Source: Brachypodius melanocephalos (lineage: Eukaryota; Chordata; Aves; Passeriformes; Pycnonotidae). Taken from it: a DNA stretch of 64,000 bases. Below the pieces are notes generated by a model, which saw nothing but the letters and a program-made list of their open reading frames with translations, searched no databases and was not told the DNA's origin. Positions 40,101 through 49,218 of this stretch are shown piece after piece. The DNA lies in assembly GCA_013398615.1 (NCBI GenBank), contig VZSR01003803.1, forward strand, positions 4,846,050-4,910,049, read 5' to 3'. Position numbers and translations under genes: made by a program. Positions within the stretch are counted from its first letter, which is position 1. Each line of letters begins with the position of its first letter.

Positions 40101-40674
40101 AAAAATTTCACTTTTACTGAACTTCACAAAACTTTTTGTGTCGTACGACAACCGTGAGCTTGCAACGCAGCCTCATACAAGACGCTATCCCAAATCTTTA
40201 GCTGGATGTTGCATTCAAGAGACTCAAACAATAAAAAAAACCCAACAACAACAAAGAGACAAAGGAAGAAAGAACTTGACCTCCGAGAAGCTGCATCTTC
40301 TCCCCCAAACTTTCCCAAAGAGAGCTTAACAAAGACCAAGCACAGGCACAGCGTGTGCGAGCCCGGCCGGGCAGGGACGCGGGCACTGTCCCGGGCCACG
40401 GCACCGGCGCGCATCCATCCCTGCCGGCTGCGCACCGGGGAGCGCACGGAGCACATCCCGCCCGCCCGCCCGTCCTGCCCCGCACGCCGGGACCCCGGCA
40501 CCGCGCTGGAACCAGACGCCCCAGGCCGGCCCCGCTGCCTGCCAGCGCCCCCCGGCCCCTCCTGAGCCTCCTCCGCGGGTCAGCCCCGCCGAGGGGACCC
40601 CCCGGAGCCGCCCCTACCAGGAAGAGGTGCTTGCTCCCCTCGTTGGCCAGCCAGCTCCGCCAGGACAGCGCCAT
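13086..40674 (-). CDS. NOX4: NADPH oxidase 4, 5' part of the gene (coding exons 1-11)
   Basis: NOX4 is a multipass membrane flavocytochrome that moves electrons from NADPH through FAD and two haems to O2, mainly giving H2O2. It works with p22phox (CYBA) and is largely constitutive. Eleven minus-strand exons join in phase into 362 codons; the human protein has 578 residues. Seen directly: the N-terminus MALSWRSWLANEG, the helix II signature SRASASVLNLNC, haem-ligand histidines at 105/119 (13 between) and 194/207 (12 between), N-glycosylation sequons at 129, 133, 230 and 236, an E-loop with His222, the conserved YRYIRSNKPV, and the FAD-contact motif HPFTLT near 357-362. These positions match the human numbering for both haem pairs, which separates NOX4 from NOX1-3. 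The rest of the FAD domain and the NADPH domain are absent because the gene runs off the low-coordinate side. All introns are GT-AG. No stop or frameshift is seen. Confidence 0.97.
13279..13443 (-). CDS. NOX4: NOX4 coding exon 10 (residues 287-341)
   Basis: 55 codons in phase 0 at both ends. TWFWISGPLCLYCVERLYRY is helix VI, then IRSNKPVTITSVISHPANV opens the FAD-binding beta-barrel, which continues to EDFEARPGQ. The acceptor is CCCTCAG and the donor gtgagt. Its GC content is higher than that of the flanking introns. Confidence 0.98.
15446..15674 (-). CDS. NOX4: NOX4 coding exon 9, extracellular E-loop (residues 210-286)
   Basis: 229 nt encoding the long third extracellular loop, from GVLKYQTNLEEHPPGC to EEPKFQSHFPE. 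His222 and Cys226 fall at the human positions. A second cysteine is at 274. Sequons are at N230 (NKT) and N236 (NLT). The human stretch recalled from family knowledge is 72 residues against 76 here. The E-loop is what makes NOX4 release H2O2 rather than superoxide. The only in-frame donor is the non-consensus GAG|gtctgt; a second donor lies 23 nt downstream (see findings). Confidence 0.94.
17618..17862 (-). repeat. CR1 LINE 3' region
   Basis: Reverse complement of the CR1 3' part: 'aggttggaaaagacctctaa', 'cccagcactgccatgtttac', then 'tggtgaagaaatttttccta'. The plus-strand ORF at 17704-17994 is antisense CR1 and not a gene. Confidence 0.88.
18481..18556. repeat. Poly-A / (CAAA)n low-complexity tract
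   Basis: 21 consecutive A followed by A-rich sequence with CCC interruptions. It sits in NOX4 intron 8. Confidence 0.95.
18848..18912 (-). repeat. CR1 LINE 3' terminus
   Basis: 'agaatcatagaatagctggg', then 'gttggaaggaacctttaaag' and 'gtcatctagcccaaccccc'. This is the textbook reverse complement of the CR1 3' end and is little diverged. Confidence 0.92.
19484..19564 (-). CDS. NOX4: NOX4 coding exon 8 (residues 183-210)
   Basis: 81 nt encoding VSNYDIFWYTHNLFFVFYML and then LMLHVSG, which is helix V. It carries His194 and His207, the second ligands of the two haems, with the usual 12 residues between them. The donor is gtaagt, and codon 210 (Gly) is completed by exon 9. Confidence 0.97.
21080..21155 (-). 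repeat. Diverged CR1 3' terminus
   Basis: 'tcatagaattctaggatgc', then 'ccttaaagatggtctaggtt' and 'gccataccatgagtaggac'. The order matches the CR1 3' end in reverse, but divergence is high. Confidence 0.55.
23666..23765. repeat. T/G-rich low-complexity tract (TTTG)n
   Basis: Runs of T broken by G and GG, including gtttgtttgg and a T9-A-T8 block. On the NOX4 strand it reads as an A/C-rich tract. A similar tract lies at 24881-24936. Confidence 0.9.
24155..24227 (-). CDS. NOX4: NOX4 coding exon 7 (residues 159-183)
   Basis: 73 nt encoding VPGLTGVVMVLVLFLMFTAS and then TYAI, which is transmembrane helix IV, with split codons at both ends (G|TT and AG|G). The donor is gtaaga. The helix is more Val/Leu-rich than the human one (VPGLTGVCMVVVLFL). 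Confidence 0.95.
24881..24936. repeat. T/G-rich low-complexity tract
   Basis: T7, T7, (GTTT)n and T8 runs joined by G-rich spacers, in NOX4 intron 6. Confidence 0.9.
26056..26155. other. Assembly gap of 100 N
   Basis: Exactly 100 unknown bases, the conventional length for a gap of unknown size. It lies in NOX4 intron 6, between exon 6 (26555-26582) and exon 7 (24155-24227). The exon phases join without missing residues, so no coding sequence is lost. Confidence 0.98.
26555..26582 (-). CDS. NOX4: NOX4 coding exon 6, a 28-nt microexon (residues 150-159)
   Basis: Nine codons, DPRKLLFAT, plus one base of codon 159, between a TTTTTCAG acceptor and a gtaagt donor. Human NOX4 has DPRKLLFTT at this point. 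Both neighbouring exons need this phase, which confirms the microexon. The N-gap lies in the next intron and does not touch it. Confidence 0.94.
27155..27755 (+). mobile_element. Solo LTR of an avian endogenous retrovirus, in NOX4 intron 5
   Basis: The element runs from TGTTGGAGTCCAGGG to AACTCACA, giving TG...CA ends. Near its 3' half are a TATA-like motif (ttataaaagg, 27550-27559) and an AATAAA signal (27676-27681), in the order expected for U3-R-U5. The flanks are ccctc and gcctc, a possible 5-bp target duplication with one mismatch. An imperfect 22-bp direct repeat (gggtttgagc..ctgtaca) lies near 27230-27275. No internal retroviral genes adjoin it, so it is a solo LTR, antisense to NOX4. 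The family is not assigned. Confidence 0.7.
28172..28240 (+). repeat. Possible ancient tRNA-SINE or palindromic repeat fragment
   Basis: 'agctcggtgattagatcatt' followed by 'cacccagggagtggaagac' resembles an old sauropsid repeat whose consensus begins 'gctcagtggttagagcact'. It is short and diverged. A second, longer piece is at 44446-44555. Confidence 0.35.
29009..29106 (-). CDS. NOX4: NOX4 coding exon 5 (residues 117-149)
   Basis: 98 nt completing codon 117 (Val) and continuing LHVAAHLVNALNFSENYSE. His119 is the second haem ligand of helix III. Sequons N129-F-S and N133-Y-S lie in the following extracellular loop; Asn133 is a known glycosylation site in the human protein. The exon ends in phase 0 with a gtgagc donor. 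Confidence 0.96.
29763..29847 (-). CDS. NOX4: NOX4 coding exon 4 (residues 89-117)
   Basis: 85 nt: 28 codons plus the first base of codon 117. It encodes the basic B-loop (SKKTRRLLDKSK) and the start of helix III with His105, one of the haem ligands. The donor is gtgaga. Confidence 0.96.
30743..30853 (-). CDS. NOX4: NOX4 coding exon 3 (residues 52-88)
   Basis: 37 codons in phase 0 at both ends, containing LGLCISRASASVLNLNC and LLPMCRVLLAFLRGSQK, nearly identical to mammalian NOX4 helix II and the start of the cytosolic B-loop. The acceptor is TTCAG and the donor gtgagc. Confidence 0.97.
33338..33475 (+). repeat. CR1 LINE 3' end
   Basis: 'gttggagttcaagaagcatt', then 'ggacaacactctcagtcac', 'tgatgggtcccttccagtt' and the terminus 'cattctgtgattctatg'. 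It lies antisense to NOX4 in intron 2. Confidence 0.88.
36873..36935 (-). repeat. CR1 LINE 3' terminus
   Basis: 'accacagaattattctgggt', then 'tggaagggacctcaggatg'. This is the reverse complement of the CR1 3' end, about 60 bp long. Confidence 0.8.
37762..37791. repeat. Perfect hairpin, 12-bp arms and 6-nt loop
   Basis: 'ttttgttttaaa', then gttcaa, then 'tttaaaacaaaa'. The arms are exact reverse complements. It is AT-only apart from one G/C pair, and lies in intron 2. Confidence 0.9.
39822..39917 (-). CDS. NOX4: NOX4 coding exon 2 (residues 20-51)
   Basis: 32 codons, from FFWLSLNVWLFGKTF to YYYLHQMLG, in phase 0 at both ends. The acceptor is TTTCAG and the donor gtgagt. It encodes most of transmembrane helix I and the first extracellular loop. 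Intron 1, between exons 1 and 2, is 700 bp. Confidence 0.96.
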
Positions 40675-41080
40675 GCTGCGGGACGCCCGCGGGGCAGGAC
40701 CGAGGGTGGGGGCCGCCGGGCGAGCCCTCCTTTTCAGCCGGGCCGAGCCGCCCTCCCCTCTCCCCACCCCTCACCACCCGCCCTGTCTTCCGGCCGCCGG
40801 GGCGTAGCGCTCCGGCCCCGCCGCGCCGCCCGCCCGCCCCGGCTCCGTCCCGCCGGCGCTGCCCCTTTGTCCCGGGCCGAGCGCCCCGGGAGCGTAGCGC
40901 AGCCGCCCGGGGCAGAGCGGGGATCGGGGGGCATCCCCGGAGGGCAGCATGCCCTGCCCTGCCCCGCCGCCTCCTCGTATCCCCCGCCTTGGGAAGAGTG
41001 CTTCCCCGCGGAGAATCCCGTCCGTGGGGATCCCACTTGCCCCATCCCCGCCCGGGCTGAAACGCGATACAGAAAGCAGG
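40350..41080 (-). promoter_or_regulatory. NOX4: CpG island over NOX4 exon 1, probable promoter
   Basis: Base composition changes sharply from AT-rich intron 1 to a very GC- and CpG-dense stretch covering exon 1 and about 400 bp upstream of the ATG, then falls back. This is the usual form of a vertebrate CpG-island promoter. No TATA box is evident and I cannot place the transcription start. The long ORFs here on both strands reflect the low frequency of stop codons in GC-rich DNA. Confidence 0.8.
40618..40674 (-). CDS. NOX4: NOX4 coding exon 1 (residues 1-19)
   Basis: 19 codons, MALSWRSWLANEGSKHLFL, ending in phase 0 before a gtaggg donor. I chose this ATG because the family begins with M-A-x-S-W-R-S-W and because its context is strong, with A at -3 and G at +4. 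It lies inside the CpG island. The encoded segment is the short cytosolic N-terminus leading into helix I. Confidence 0.97.
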
Positions 41081-42719
41081 AGGGAGTGGGGGAGCAGCCG
41101 TGCATGCAAGTGCTCTGCCGTTCGCGTGAAACAAAGAGGCTGTCCAAGAAACTACTGTTCGGGCAGTACGTGAGGCCCTCGAAAGCCGGGGAGGGACGGG
41201 TGTTATTTGCTGTCTGATCCTGCTCCATCAGGTGTCCCTGGAGGACACTGGAAGAGGCCGCCTCCTGCGTGCCAGCACTGCGGGAGCCAAGAAAGAGGGG
41301 CTACGGGCTGTTCCACATCCAGTGTCCAGAGCGTGGGTTGCTGGCAGTCTGCATTTACTGGTGGTCTTCGTGTTTAGTTTGGGTTTGGGGAGAGTGGGGT
41401 TTGAGGGAAAGTTGCACCGGATACTGATTTTGATATAAAGAAAAAGCTTTTTTAAAATTGCTTGTTTCTTGCAGCTTTCAAACGGGACAGCCTTGTGAGT
41501 CAGCTGAACATTTCCACCAGGCGTTGTGGTGCACACCTTGCTCCTTGAGATAGCGGCAGCGGTCGCAGCTGGCCCCAGAGCAGGGCTGGTTTCCTGGGAC
41601 GTGCCGAGTCCAAGGAGCAGGGTCCAGAGAAGAATGGAAAGGGGCAAGGTGCCATCTTTCTGCAGTTTGTATGAAGGTGGAGGGAACGTCTGACCCATGT
41701 GTGATCCTGGGAATAAAGAGGACAAGCAGGGCATGGCACGTTTGAAACTCAGTTGAGGGCATTTTTGCTGCAGCAGGAGCTCTTATCACAACAGGTGGCA
41801 GACTTCTGTGGCTGTAGGAAGTTTTAGGTGAAGTTTTGAAATAGCAGGATTACATCCATTTTATATCATCTACTGACCCTAAAAGGAGAACTAGTGAAAG
41901 GGAAAATATATATTTTGAATTTAAGACTCAACAGAACCATAGTTTGATGCCAAAGCAGCCCTAACAGCAGAAGAAATAGTACAGTTTGTTTATCTTGTTT
42001 GCTATTTCCATTCACTTCCTTGCTTCTTGTTGTAATGCTAAGGAAAATGGAAACTGCTTACAGAGAAGCAGATGATGAATCTTCTCTGGACAAGCATGTC
42101 AAAGCTGGAATAAAAATAAAACTAAAACTTGTAGGATATGTCAGGCCTAATAACATGGAGCCTTGGCCAAAACTGAAGCCGAGGAGACACAAACAAAACC
42201 AAAATAATTTGCCCATGCTATATTTGCCCATTAGAAATGGTTCTGAAAAATCAGCTTATGCAGGATTTGACTGCCCACTCACTTGAAGCTGATGACTCAT
42301 GAGCCAGCACTTCACTGCCTACTTACAAAGTGCCATAAGGCATGTGGAGCACATGACTCATGCTCGTCCATATTGGATCCTACATCATATCTAGGTACAG
42401 AGCAAGGAATGTGTTTTTGTAGAAAACATCCCTATTTTTCCTTCTCCCTGGAAACAGCCAAGGGCTTTGAATCATTAGCCTGAGAAGAGTCTGGCCAAGA
42501 CCAGTGCCATACTAATACGTCTACATTCTTCCTTCACAGAAAAGGCTGAGTTCATTTTCATTTTAAGTCATCCCAGATGTATATGAATGTGTGTTTTAAA
42601 CCTAAGAGTACTCAGAAATGACCATAGATGTTAGTTACAATCTAAATTATTAGAAAGGTTATAATATGACCCTCAAACCCTTTGAGCTCACCTCTGGTTT
42701 GTGGGCATTTATCCTCTGA
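41081..42719. other. Region upstream of NOX4, no gene recognised
   Basis: Between the CpG island and a solo LTR. ORFs on both strands at 41228-41789 are close to the GC-rich region and have no recognisable homology or splice support. Distal NOX4 regulatory sites could lie here, but I cannot point to one. Confidence 0.6.
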
Positions 42720-43868
42720 TTATGGTGGTCTTTGTGCTTTGTCCTACCTGGACAGAGCAGTGCCAAGGCAGACAGCCCCTTTATGTTGGGTTTGCATGAC
42801 CAGGTGCAGGTAGTGAGGGGGCCTACAGGGGTGTCTTCTGTGAGAAGCTGCTGGAAGATTCCTCTGTGTCCAGCAGAGCCAATCCCAAGAGGCTAGAAGA
42901 CAGATGTGCCACTGGCCAAGGCTGGGCCGGTCAGAAATGGAGGAAACCACTCTGTGATGACATATTGAAGAAGAAGGAAAGAAAAAGTGATTATGCAGAT
43001 GTAATTGGGACCAGAGAAGAGCAGGGTGAGACTGTGTGAGAAGAACAGCCCTGCAGACCTCAAGGTCAGTGCAGGAGTGGAGGAGGTGCTCCAGGCACCA
43101 GAGCTGAGATTCCCCTGCAGGCCATGGTGGGGCAGCTGTGCCTCTGCAGCCCATGGAGGTCCAAAGGATTGGAGAGATCCACCTGCAGCTCCTGGAGGAG
43201 ACCCATGCTGGAGCAGATGGATGTCTGAGAGGAAGCTGTGAACCTGTGGTACACCCATGATGGAGCAGGTTCCTGGCAGGGGTCTGCAAACCCATGGAGA
43301 GAGGAGCCCAGGCTGGAGCTGGTTTCCTGGTAGGACTTGTGACATCATGGGGGACCCATGCTGGAGCAGCCTGTCACTGAAGGAGTGCATCCCACGAAGG
43401 AGTGACCCACATTGTAACAGGTTATGGAGAATTCTTGCTCATGGGATGGTTGCGTGTCATTGGAGAAGTTCATGGAGAACTGCCTGCCATGGAAGGGGCC
43501 CCATGCTGGAGCAGGGGAAAGACTCCTCTCCCTGAGCAGAGACATAATGACCCCTTTCCCCATCTCCCTGTGCCACTGGAAATAGAGCTGGGAAGGAGGG
43601 ATGGATTAGGGGAAGGTGTTTTAAAAATCTTATTTTACTTTTCATTATTCTGCTATGATTTTGTTGGTAATAAATTAATTTAATAACCCCTATTCCAGTC
43701 TGTTTCTCCCGTAACAGTATTTGGTGAGTGATCTCTCCCAGTCCTTATCTCTACTCATGAACCCTCTCTACCCTTTGTTTTATTTTCTCTCCCCTGTCCA
43801 GTTGCAGAGAGGAGTGAGAGAGAGGCTTTGGTGGGTGCCTGGGACCCAGCCAAGGACAACTCGCTACA
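42720..43868 (+). mobile_element. Solo LTR of an avian endogenous retrovirus, about 2 kb upstream of NOX4
   Basis: The sequence follows, in order, a long LTR that is common in bird genomes: 'ttctgtgagaagctgctgga' (42837-42856), then many short degenerate units built on 'ccatgctggagcag' (about 43200-43515), an A/T-rich block with the poly-A signal aataaa (43669-43674), and a closing segment with 'ggtgagtgatctctcccagt' and 'tggtgggtgcctgggaccca'. It ends in CA at 43868; the 5' boundary is approximate. No gag, pol or env sequence adjoins it. The ORFs inside are readings of repeated LTR sequence. The family name is not assigned. Confidence 0.75.
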
Positions 43869-46019
43869 CTGTCGATACAATTGCTCTGATAATGTTTCTT
43901 GTACTGCATCAGCAAAGTCACCCTGACTGCACAGTCAACTTCCAGGCCTACTTTCCATCAACATCCTCTACACTCAAATCTACTCTCCTGAAGTGTGTTT
44001 GGGTACTTTACAACAAACACTTTGTTGAATGTTGTAGTCAATATTACAGACACAGCTTATAAGTTTTTTTGTGCTGGAATTCTCCTTGTGTACCTGAGAG
44101 TGATCCAGAGTCAAATCATCTGAACTCCCAGATATCTCCATCTGTCAGCATGTCATGACCATCCTGCAAGTTCCTGCAGTGATTGGTTGTATTGTATTGA
44201 TGTATTGTTGTGAGCACAATACTCTGTCCTTCCAGTCTGGGGAGCAATCTGGGCACCTCATCTTCTGCTCTATTGTGGTCTGGATTTAGGCAGATAGGCC
44301 CTTAAATTCTACATCTATCCCTAAGGGGCATTGTCCCCTATGCCTTCTCAGAATATTTACCCTTAGCACTGAGATCATGGGAGTGGAAGAAAATGTTGGC
44401 ACTGACTTCATTACAGAGAACAGGAAAAGTGCAGATTCTGCATAACAGCTGAGTGATTACAGTGCTTGCCCAGTAGTGGGAGAGCTGGATCTTTCTCGAA
44501 GAGCTGAAGCCATTGCATTCACATCCTAGGAAAGTTTTCTAACCACTACTTTTCGCTGGGGTCAAAGAAGGAAACAATCTCCAAGTGAGCCACTGTGCTG
44601 CCAGGAAGCCAGGAGAAAGAGGTCAGAGAGAAGATCAGAAAGTGATGCTGGCCAAGTGGTAGCAGCACGCTAAGGAAGAGAGGAGATCATCTAGGAAGAG
44701 GAGGCTTGGGATGCCAGTTCATTTATTGTTTCCATTGGAAGAAAATATGCTGAACAAATTTTAAAATTCAACATGTTTATGGAAAACTGCAATCACAGGA
44801 GAAACCAGAAACAGAAAGCTTTTCCCACAGATTAACTTGTATTTCTTGGAAACTTTCTCTTTACACTTAAGCTGCATGCTCTTTACCTTTATCACTTTTC
44901 CTTTAGCTCTAACATTTAGTCACAACACAAGGGTAAAATAGCAATCAGAGCATGTGTCACTGTGAGGATCTGTGCCATGTGACTAATATCCTGTGCGATG
45001 GCATATGGCTTTTATGGCATTACATGTTGTATCATTTCTTTCCCTTTTTGAAACTGGATCTTTACATTTGCTGCATACCACAAGATCAGCTTGCTTTCTA
45101 GTATGCTCCGTGGTGGAGTTGGCGGCCTCCCTAGGGTAAAATTCTTCTCCAGGTTTGGATTGCAGTCAAGTTTATTAATTTCTGTGAAGCTGCAGTGATT
45201 CATGGTAATGCATTATTTACTGCTGCAGTAGCGTCTAGGAGTATTAGGCATGCCCAGGCCCGCAATTTACCTTATCAGAAAGGTAACATTTATGTCCAAA
45301 GACTCCCAGTGAAAAGTCAGATAACAAGAGTGAGTTCTGATCCTCAGTTCTTGTAGACATGGCAAAATGGGCAGCGAGACATGAGTCCTCTGGTAGCATT
45401 AGCACTGGGCTGTGTTCTGCTTCCAGTGAACTCTCCTAAACCAAGCCATTCAGCTACTGCTCATCCACATGCTACAAATTCAAAAAATATGAGAGGAGGT
45501 TCTACAGTATTTTGTTCTCAAATAACCTTCTACACATTCCTGATTCAAAGAAAGATAGCACCAAGGCTCCAACACACGGCAACATCATTCATCACTAAAG
45601 AATGCAAGCACATAGCACATGGGGAAAATGTGTATAATAAATACAGCTGGAGTGCATTCCATGACAATTTGAGAGAAATGTCAGTTATATTTATTTTTCC
45701 AACTGTTTGCAAGATTTTCTTGAACACTTATTTCAAAATCGAACCACAGATGTATGGATCACTAACATACTGCATCTTGTTCCTTGTAGAAGCTTTTAGG
45801 TCTTGTCTAGCTTCCACCGAATTTATGGGCCTTTCCTTGGTTTTGCTGTGAGTGGGAACCAGGTTTGAGATTAGTACAGGGATTAAAATGTGTACTGCAT
45901 TTATTGTAAAGGCTATTAGAGTCCCTCAAGATGGCATTCCAGAGGTTTTCTGCCAATTATTCTTGTATTTGGCCAATCAACTCTGAGAAGTTCTTTGAAA
46001 AAATGTTGCCAAGCTGTTA
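43869..46019. other. Intergenic, no gene recognised
   Basis: Contains an old inverted-repeat element at 44446-44555 and an unassigned 156-codon ORF at 45381-45851 (plus strand). I recognise nothing else. Confidence 0.6.
44446..44555. repeat. Degenerate palindromic element
   Basis: The left arm 'gctgagtgattacagtgctt' followed by gcccagtagtgggag pairs imperfectly with the right arm 'cacatcctaggaaagttttc' followed by taaccacta, about 40 bp away. The layout recalls an ancient sauropsid inverted-repeat family with 'ctcagtggttagagcact' arms. It is strongly decayed. Confidence 0.4.
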
Positions 46020-46695
46020 ACTGCAACACTTGGAGTGGGACCATCCATCTGATTCCTTATCCATGAAGTGGTCCATCCATCAAATCCATGTCTCCACAGT
46101 TTAGAGAGGAGGATGTTATGTGAGGCACTGTGAAATGCTCTGTGAAATGCTCTGTCCAGGCAGATGACATGAGTTTATCTTCCCTTATCCACCAACACTG
46201 TAACCCTGTCATAGAAGGCAAACAGATTTGTCTGGCAAAATTTGCCCTTAGTGAAGGGCTGTCAGCAATCACCTCCTTGTTTTCCATGTACCTTAGCATA
46301 GTTTCCAGGGGAATCTGCTCCATGATCTTGGTGAGAACAGAGATGCCACTGACTAGCCTGTAATTCCTTGTGTCTTCCTTATTTCCCTTTTTAAAAATGG
46401 GGCTTATATGTCCCTTCCAGGCAGTGGGAACTTCACTAGCCTGCTACAATTCCTCAGATAGGATGTTGAAAGAGGCGTAGCCACTTCATTAACCAGTTGT
46501 CTCAGGATATGTGGATACATCTCACCAGATCCCATGGACTTGTGCATCTTTATGTTCCTTAGGTGGTCTTGAACTTGATCTTTTCCTACAGTCAGGTGGT
46601 TCTGCAGTCTCCCTGTCCCTGCCTTTGTCTTCCTTGATTTGGATGGTGTGTCTGGAGTATCTGTTGGCGAAGACTGAGGCAAAGTTATCGCATTA
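46020..46695 (-). pseudogene. CR1 LINE ORF2 reverse-transcriptase fragment
   Basis: Read on the minus strand, this aligns with the middle of CR1 ORF2. The segments are around 'kmhksmgsgemyphilrql' (46500-46560), then 'MEQIPLETMLRYMENKEVI' (46266-46323), the DSxx..K..CL region, and a decayed D-x-x-K-A-F-D-like stretch ending in G-F-D-G-W at about 46075-46090. Insertions, stops and an internal duplication (gctctgtgaaatgctctgtg near 46136-46155) break it, and both ends are missing. It is a dead retrotransposon copy, not a host gene. Confidence 0.88.
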
Positions 46696-48073
46696 GCCAG
46701 TTTAACTACAGCATGGAACTGAATATTATTAATGTCTCCAGACCATGATTAAAAGCTATTGAACAGAGCTAGTGTTGAAAAAAAAGTTACTGAACAATTG
46801 CATTAACACACCACCACTGAATATCAATCCTTTTTCAGTATTTAATAAAAAAGCGATAATCCCTCGAAGAGAGACCAGGGCTTTGGTGGAATCATTAATA
46901 GTCTTTGAGTCTTTGAACAGTCCATGAACTAAGAAAAAAACTGGTCAAGAAAGGCTTCATATCAGCACAGTCACTGCTGAGGTGGAAAGGGAGAACTGGT
47001 TAAGAGCATACAGCAGTAACTTAAGACAAGAAACAAAACATGTCTCAAAGCTCACATCCCAAGGTGACGTAGTGCATGCTAACATTATGTCAGGGTGGAT
47101 CATTCAATGCCAGGATACTAAAGTGAATGCCAAATAATCTGCAGCATCCAAGTTTCCCAGGGCACTCATCAAGAAAACATCAGTCTCAATTAAGTGAAAA
47201 AAATTTAAACAATTATAATACAAACTGCAACTCTTACAGTTTACAGACCATAGTTTATAGAAACTCTTAAATCTACAACACAACATCCAAGAACTTGCTT
47301 ATGCAAACGTCATAAGTATCAACATTGAGTAAACACTCATACTTCCCCAACTCTTAGAAAAAGCATTTTTCCTTGGAAGAGTCTAAAGTTAAAAGCATCA
47401 AGACTGCAGATCTGAGAGGCTGACACGTTATTCTGCATTAACTCTGCCAAACTGGTGTTTACACTTTTACTACAAAGTTAGTGTGGCAGGCAAAAAAAAA
47501 ATCAGAAAGGCAAGTCAAAGGAGAACATGAAGCTAAAGGATGTCTGAGAAATGAAGTCAACTTCTAACTATGATTACGATAAAAAGTATGATCAGAAAAG
47601 CAGTTTTGACATAACAAGATAAAAAGTGACCAAATTTTAGTCAGATATTTCAGATATTATAAATTCCTACCTGAGGGAAGAGTTCATTCTTTGTCTGTTC
47701 ACATTGTCAGACATCACAATCCTCTATAATCACGTTCTATGCACAACTTTATTACTCTTGTTTACTTTGGGATTACATCTTCATAAAACCTGCTTGAATG
47801 AGTCCTGTAGACTAATCCTGTGGAAGTTCACTGCTGTCTGCGCATTTGAGAAAGAAGTTTACCTGGAGATGCAAACAAGTGTTGCTCAGATATATCTCTC
47901 CTAATTATTCTGCCTTTAAAATTTGCATTTTGAAAGACGTTGTTTTCTTTCCTTCAAGATGTGTCTTGCTGCCAGCACAGATAGGCAATCTGAAGTGCAA
48001 CAGATGCTATAACCAGAGATGCAAAAATCTCTAAATGTCCACGTGAAGGTGTAAGCCCGAAACAGCACCAGGG

Positions 48074-48097
48074 AAAAAAAAAAAAAAAAAAAAAAAA
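48074..48097. repeat. Poly-A tract (24 A)
   Basis: 24 uninterrupted A residues followed by further A-rich sequence. I recognise no retrocopy immediately upstream. Confidence 0.97.
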
Positions 48098-49218
48098 GGC
48101 AAACCATCCAACCAAAAAACCAATACAAACATACATAAGCAAAGACTGGAACCTGTCTTGGCAACAGGTTCAGATGTCAGGCAGAAAAGTTGACTATGCC
48201 CTACATCTGCACTTGCTGGGCAGCTGAGGACTAATGCAGACACAGGGAAAGAGCAGGACCTGCTTGGCTCGGAGAGAAACAGTGATATGGGATTCACTCA
48301 GACAAAGCAGCTGTGCTTGGAGGTAAAAATGTAAACATAAGTGAGGCAAAGCACTCTACCAGCCTTTAAATAATAGGGAGGGAACTCTAGTATGTGAATA
48401 AATATTTATGCCCTGCTCATGGTTAAATTAATCCAGAAATTAGACAAGGTGCAGCAGTGTGCTGGAACAACTTTGCAGTGAGAGTAGTGAGGAAAGAGAA
48501 AAGAACTTGTTAGGTGTTGGAGCTCTATTGTTTTGTGAAAATGACTGCATAATATCTCTCAGAGTAGGTGGAAGACTATTAAATGATCCAGTTTCAGAAA
48601 AGGCCTTCCTTCCACTCCAAACACATCTTCCAGAAATCATCACAATGTTCAGGGACTGCCACCCAGGACTCCCATCAGCCAGGCATACTGCTGACTTCAC
48701 TACGCTTTCCAGTTTCAGCAGGTTTTTGAGTCAGAATTGCTAATTTCAATCTGGTGTTTTATTTTCAATTTAATGTTGAACACAACATTTCTCTTTCTGT
48801 CTTTAAATTAAAATCCACATGAACCTTCTTGAGAATGTGCTTCTTATTTTCTGGATTAATGGCCTTAGAACAGAGTTCAACTATTTTTGCAAAAGCAATA
48901 CCTAATTTTCCTGCTTGATAATTAATTGCACTGCAAATTTAACTCATATTTCTTGCTTAGTATGACCTACAAAGGCAATCTCATAATGTCAGAGGATCCC
49001 CACCCCTTGCTCAGTTTTATGAAGCCCAGTGCCATGTGGAAATTTCAGGGGATCATGTTGCATTCAGTGCTAAGACAAGGTAAACAGTATCAGGAAAGAT
49101 AGTTTAGAGAAGAAGGATTGTGAACATTATGGAGAAGATTATAGGGGATAGACTCAAATATTCTGTTTTATTCAATTAGGCTTTCATCCAGTAAAGGTCT
49201 TAGGCACACATTTAACTT

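Noticed and set aside
40198..40767. Minus-strand 189-codon ORF that reads in frame into NOX4 exon 1 and would add 31 residues at its N-terminus
   Set aside because: The upstream initiator would be GTG, not ATG, and the family N-terminus starts at M-A-x-S-W-R. Below exon 1 the ORF reads through the gtaggg donor into intron 1.
40355..41228. Several long overlapping ORFs on both strands in the GC-rich region
   Set aside because: They are Pro/Ala/Arg/Gly-rich readings of a CpG island where stop codons are rare. They show no family motifs and no splice continuity.
42744..43683. Cluster of long ORFs on both strands, up to 183 codons
   Set aside because: They read through the repeated units of a solo LTR. 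The multi-frame openness comes from a short repeat unit, not from coding selection.
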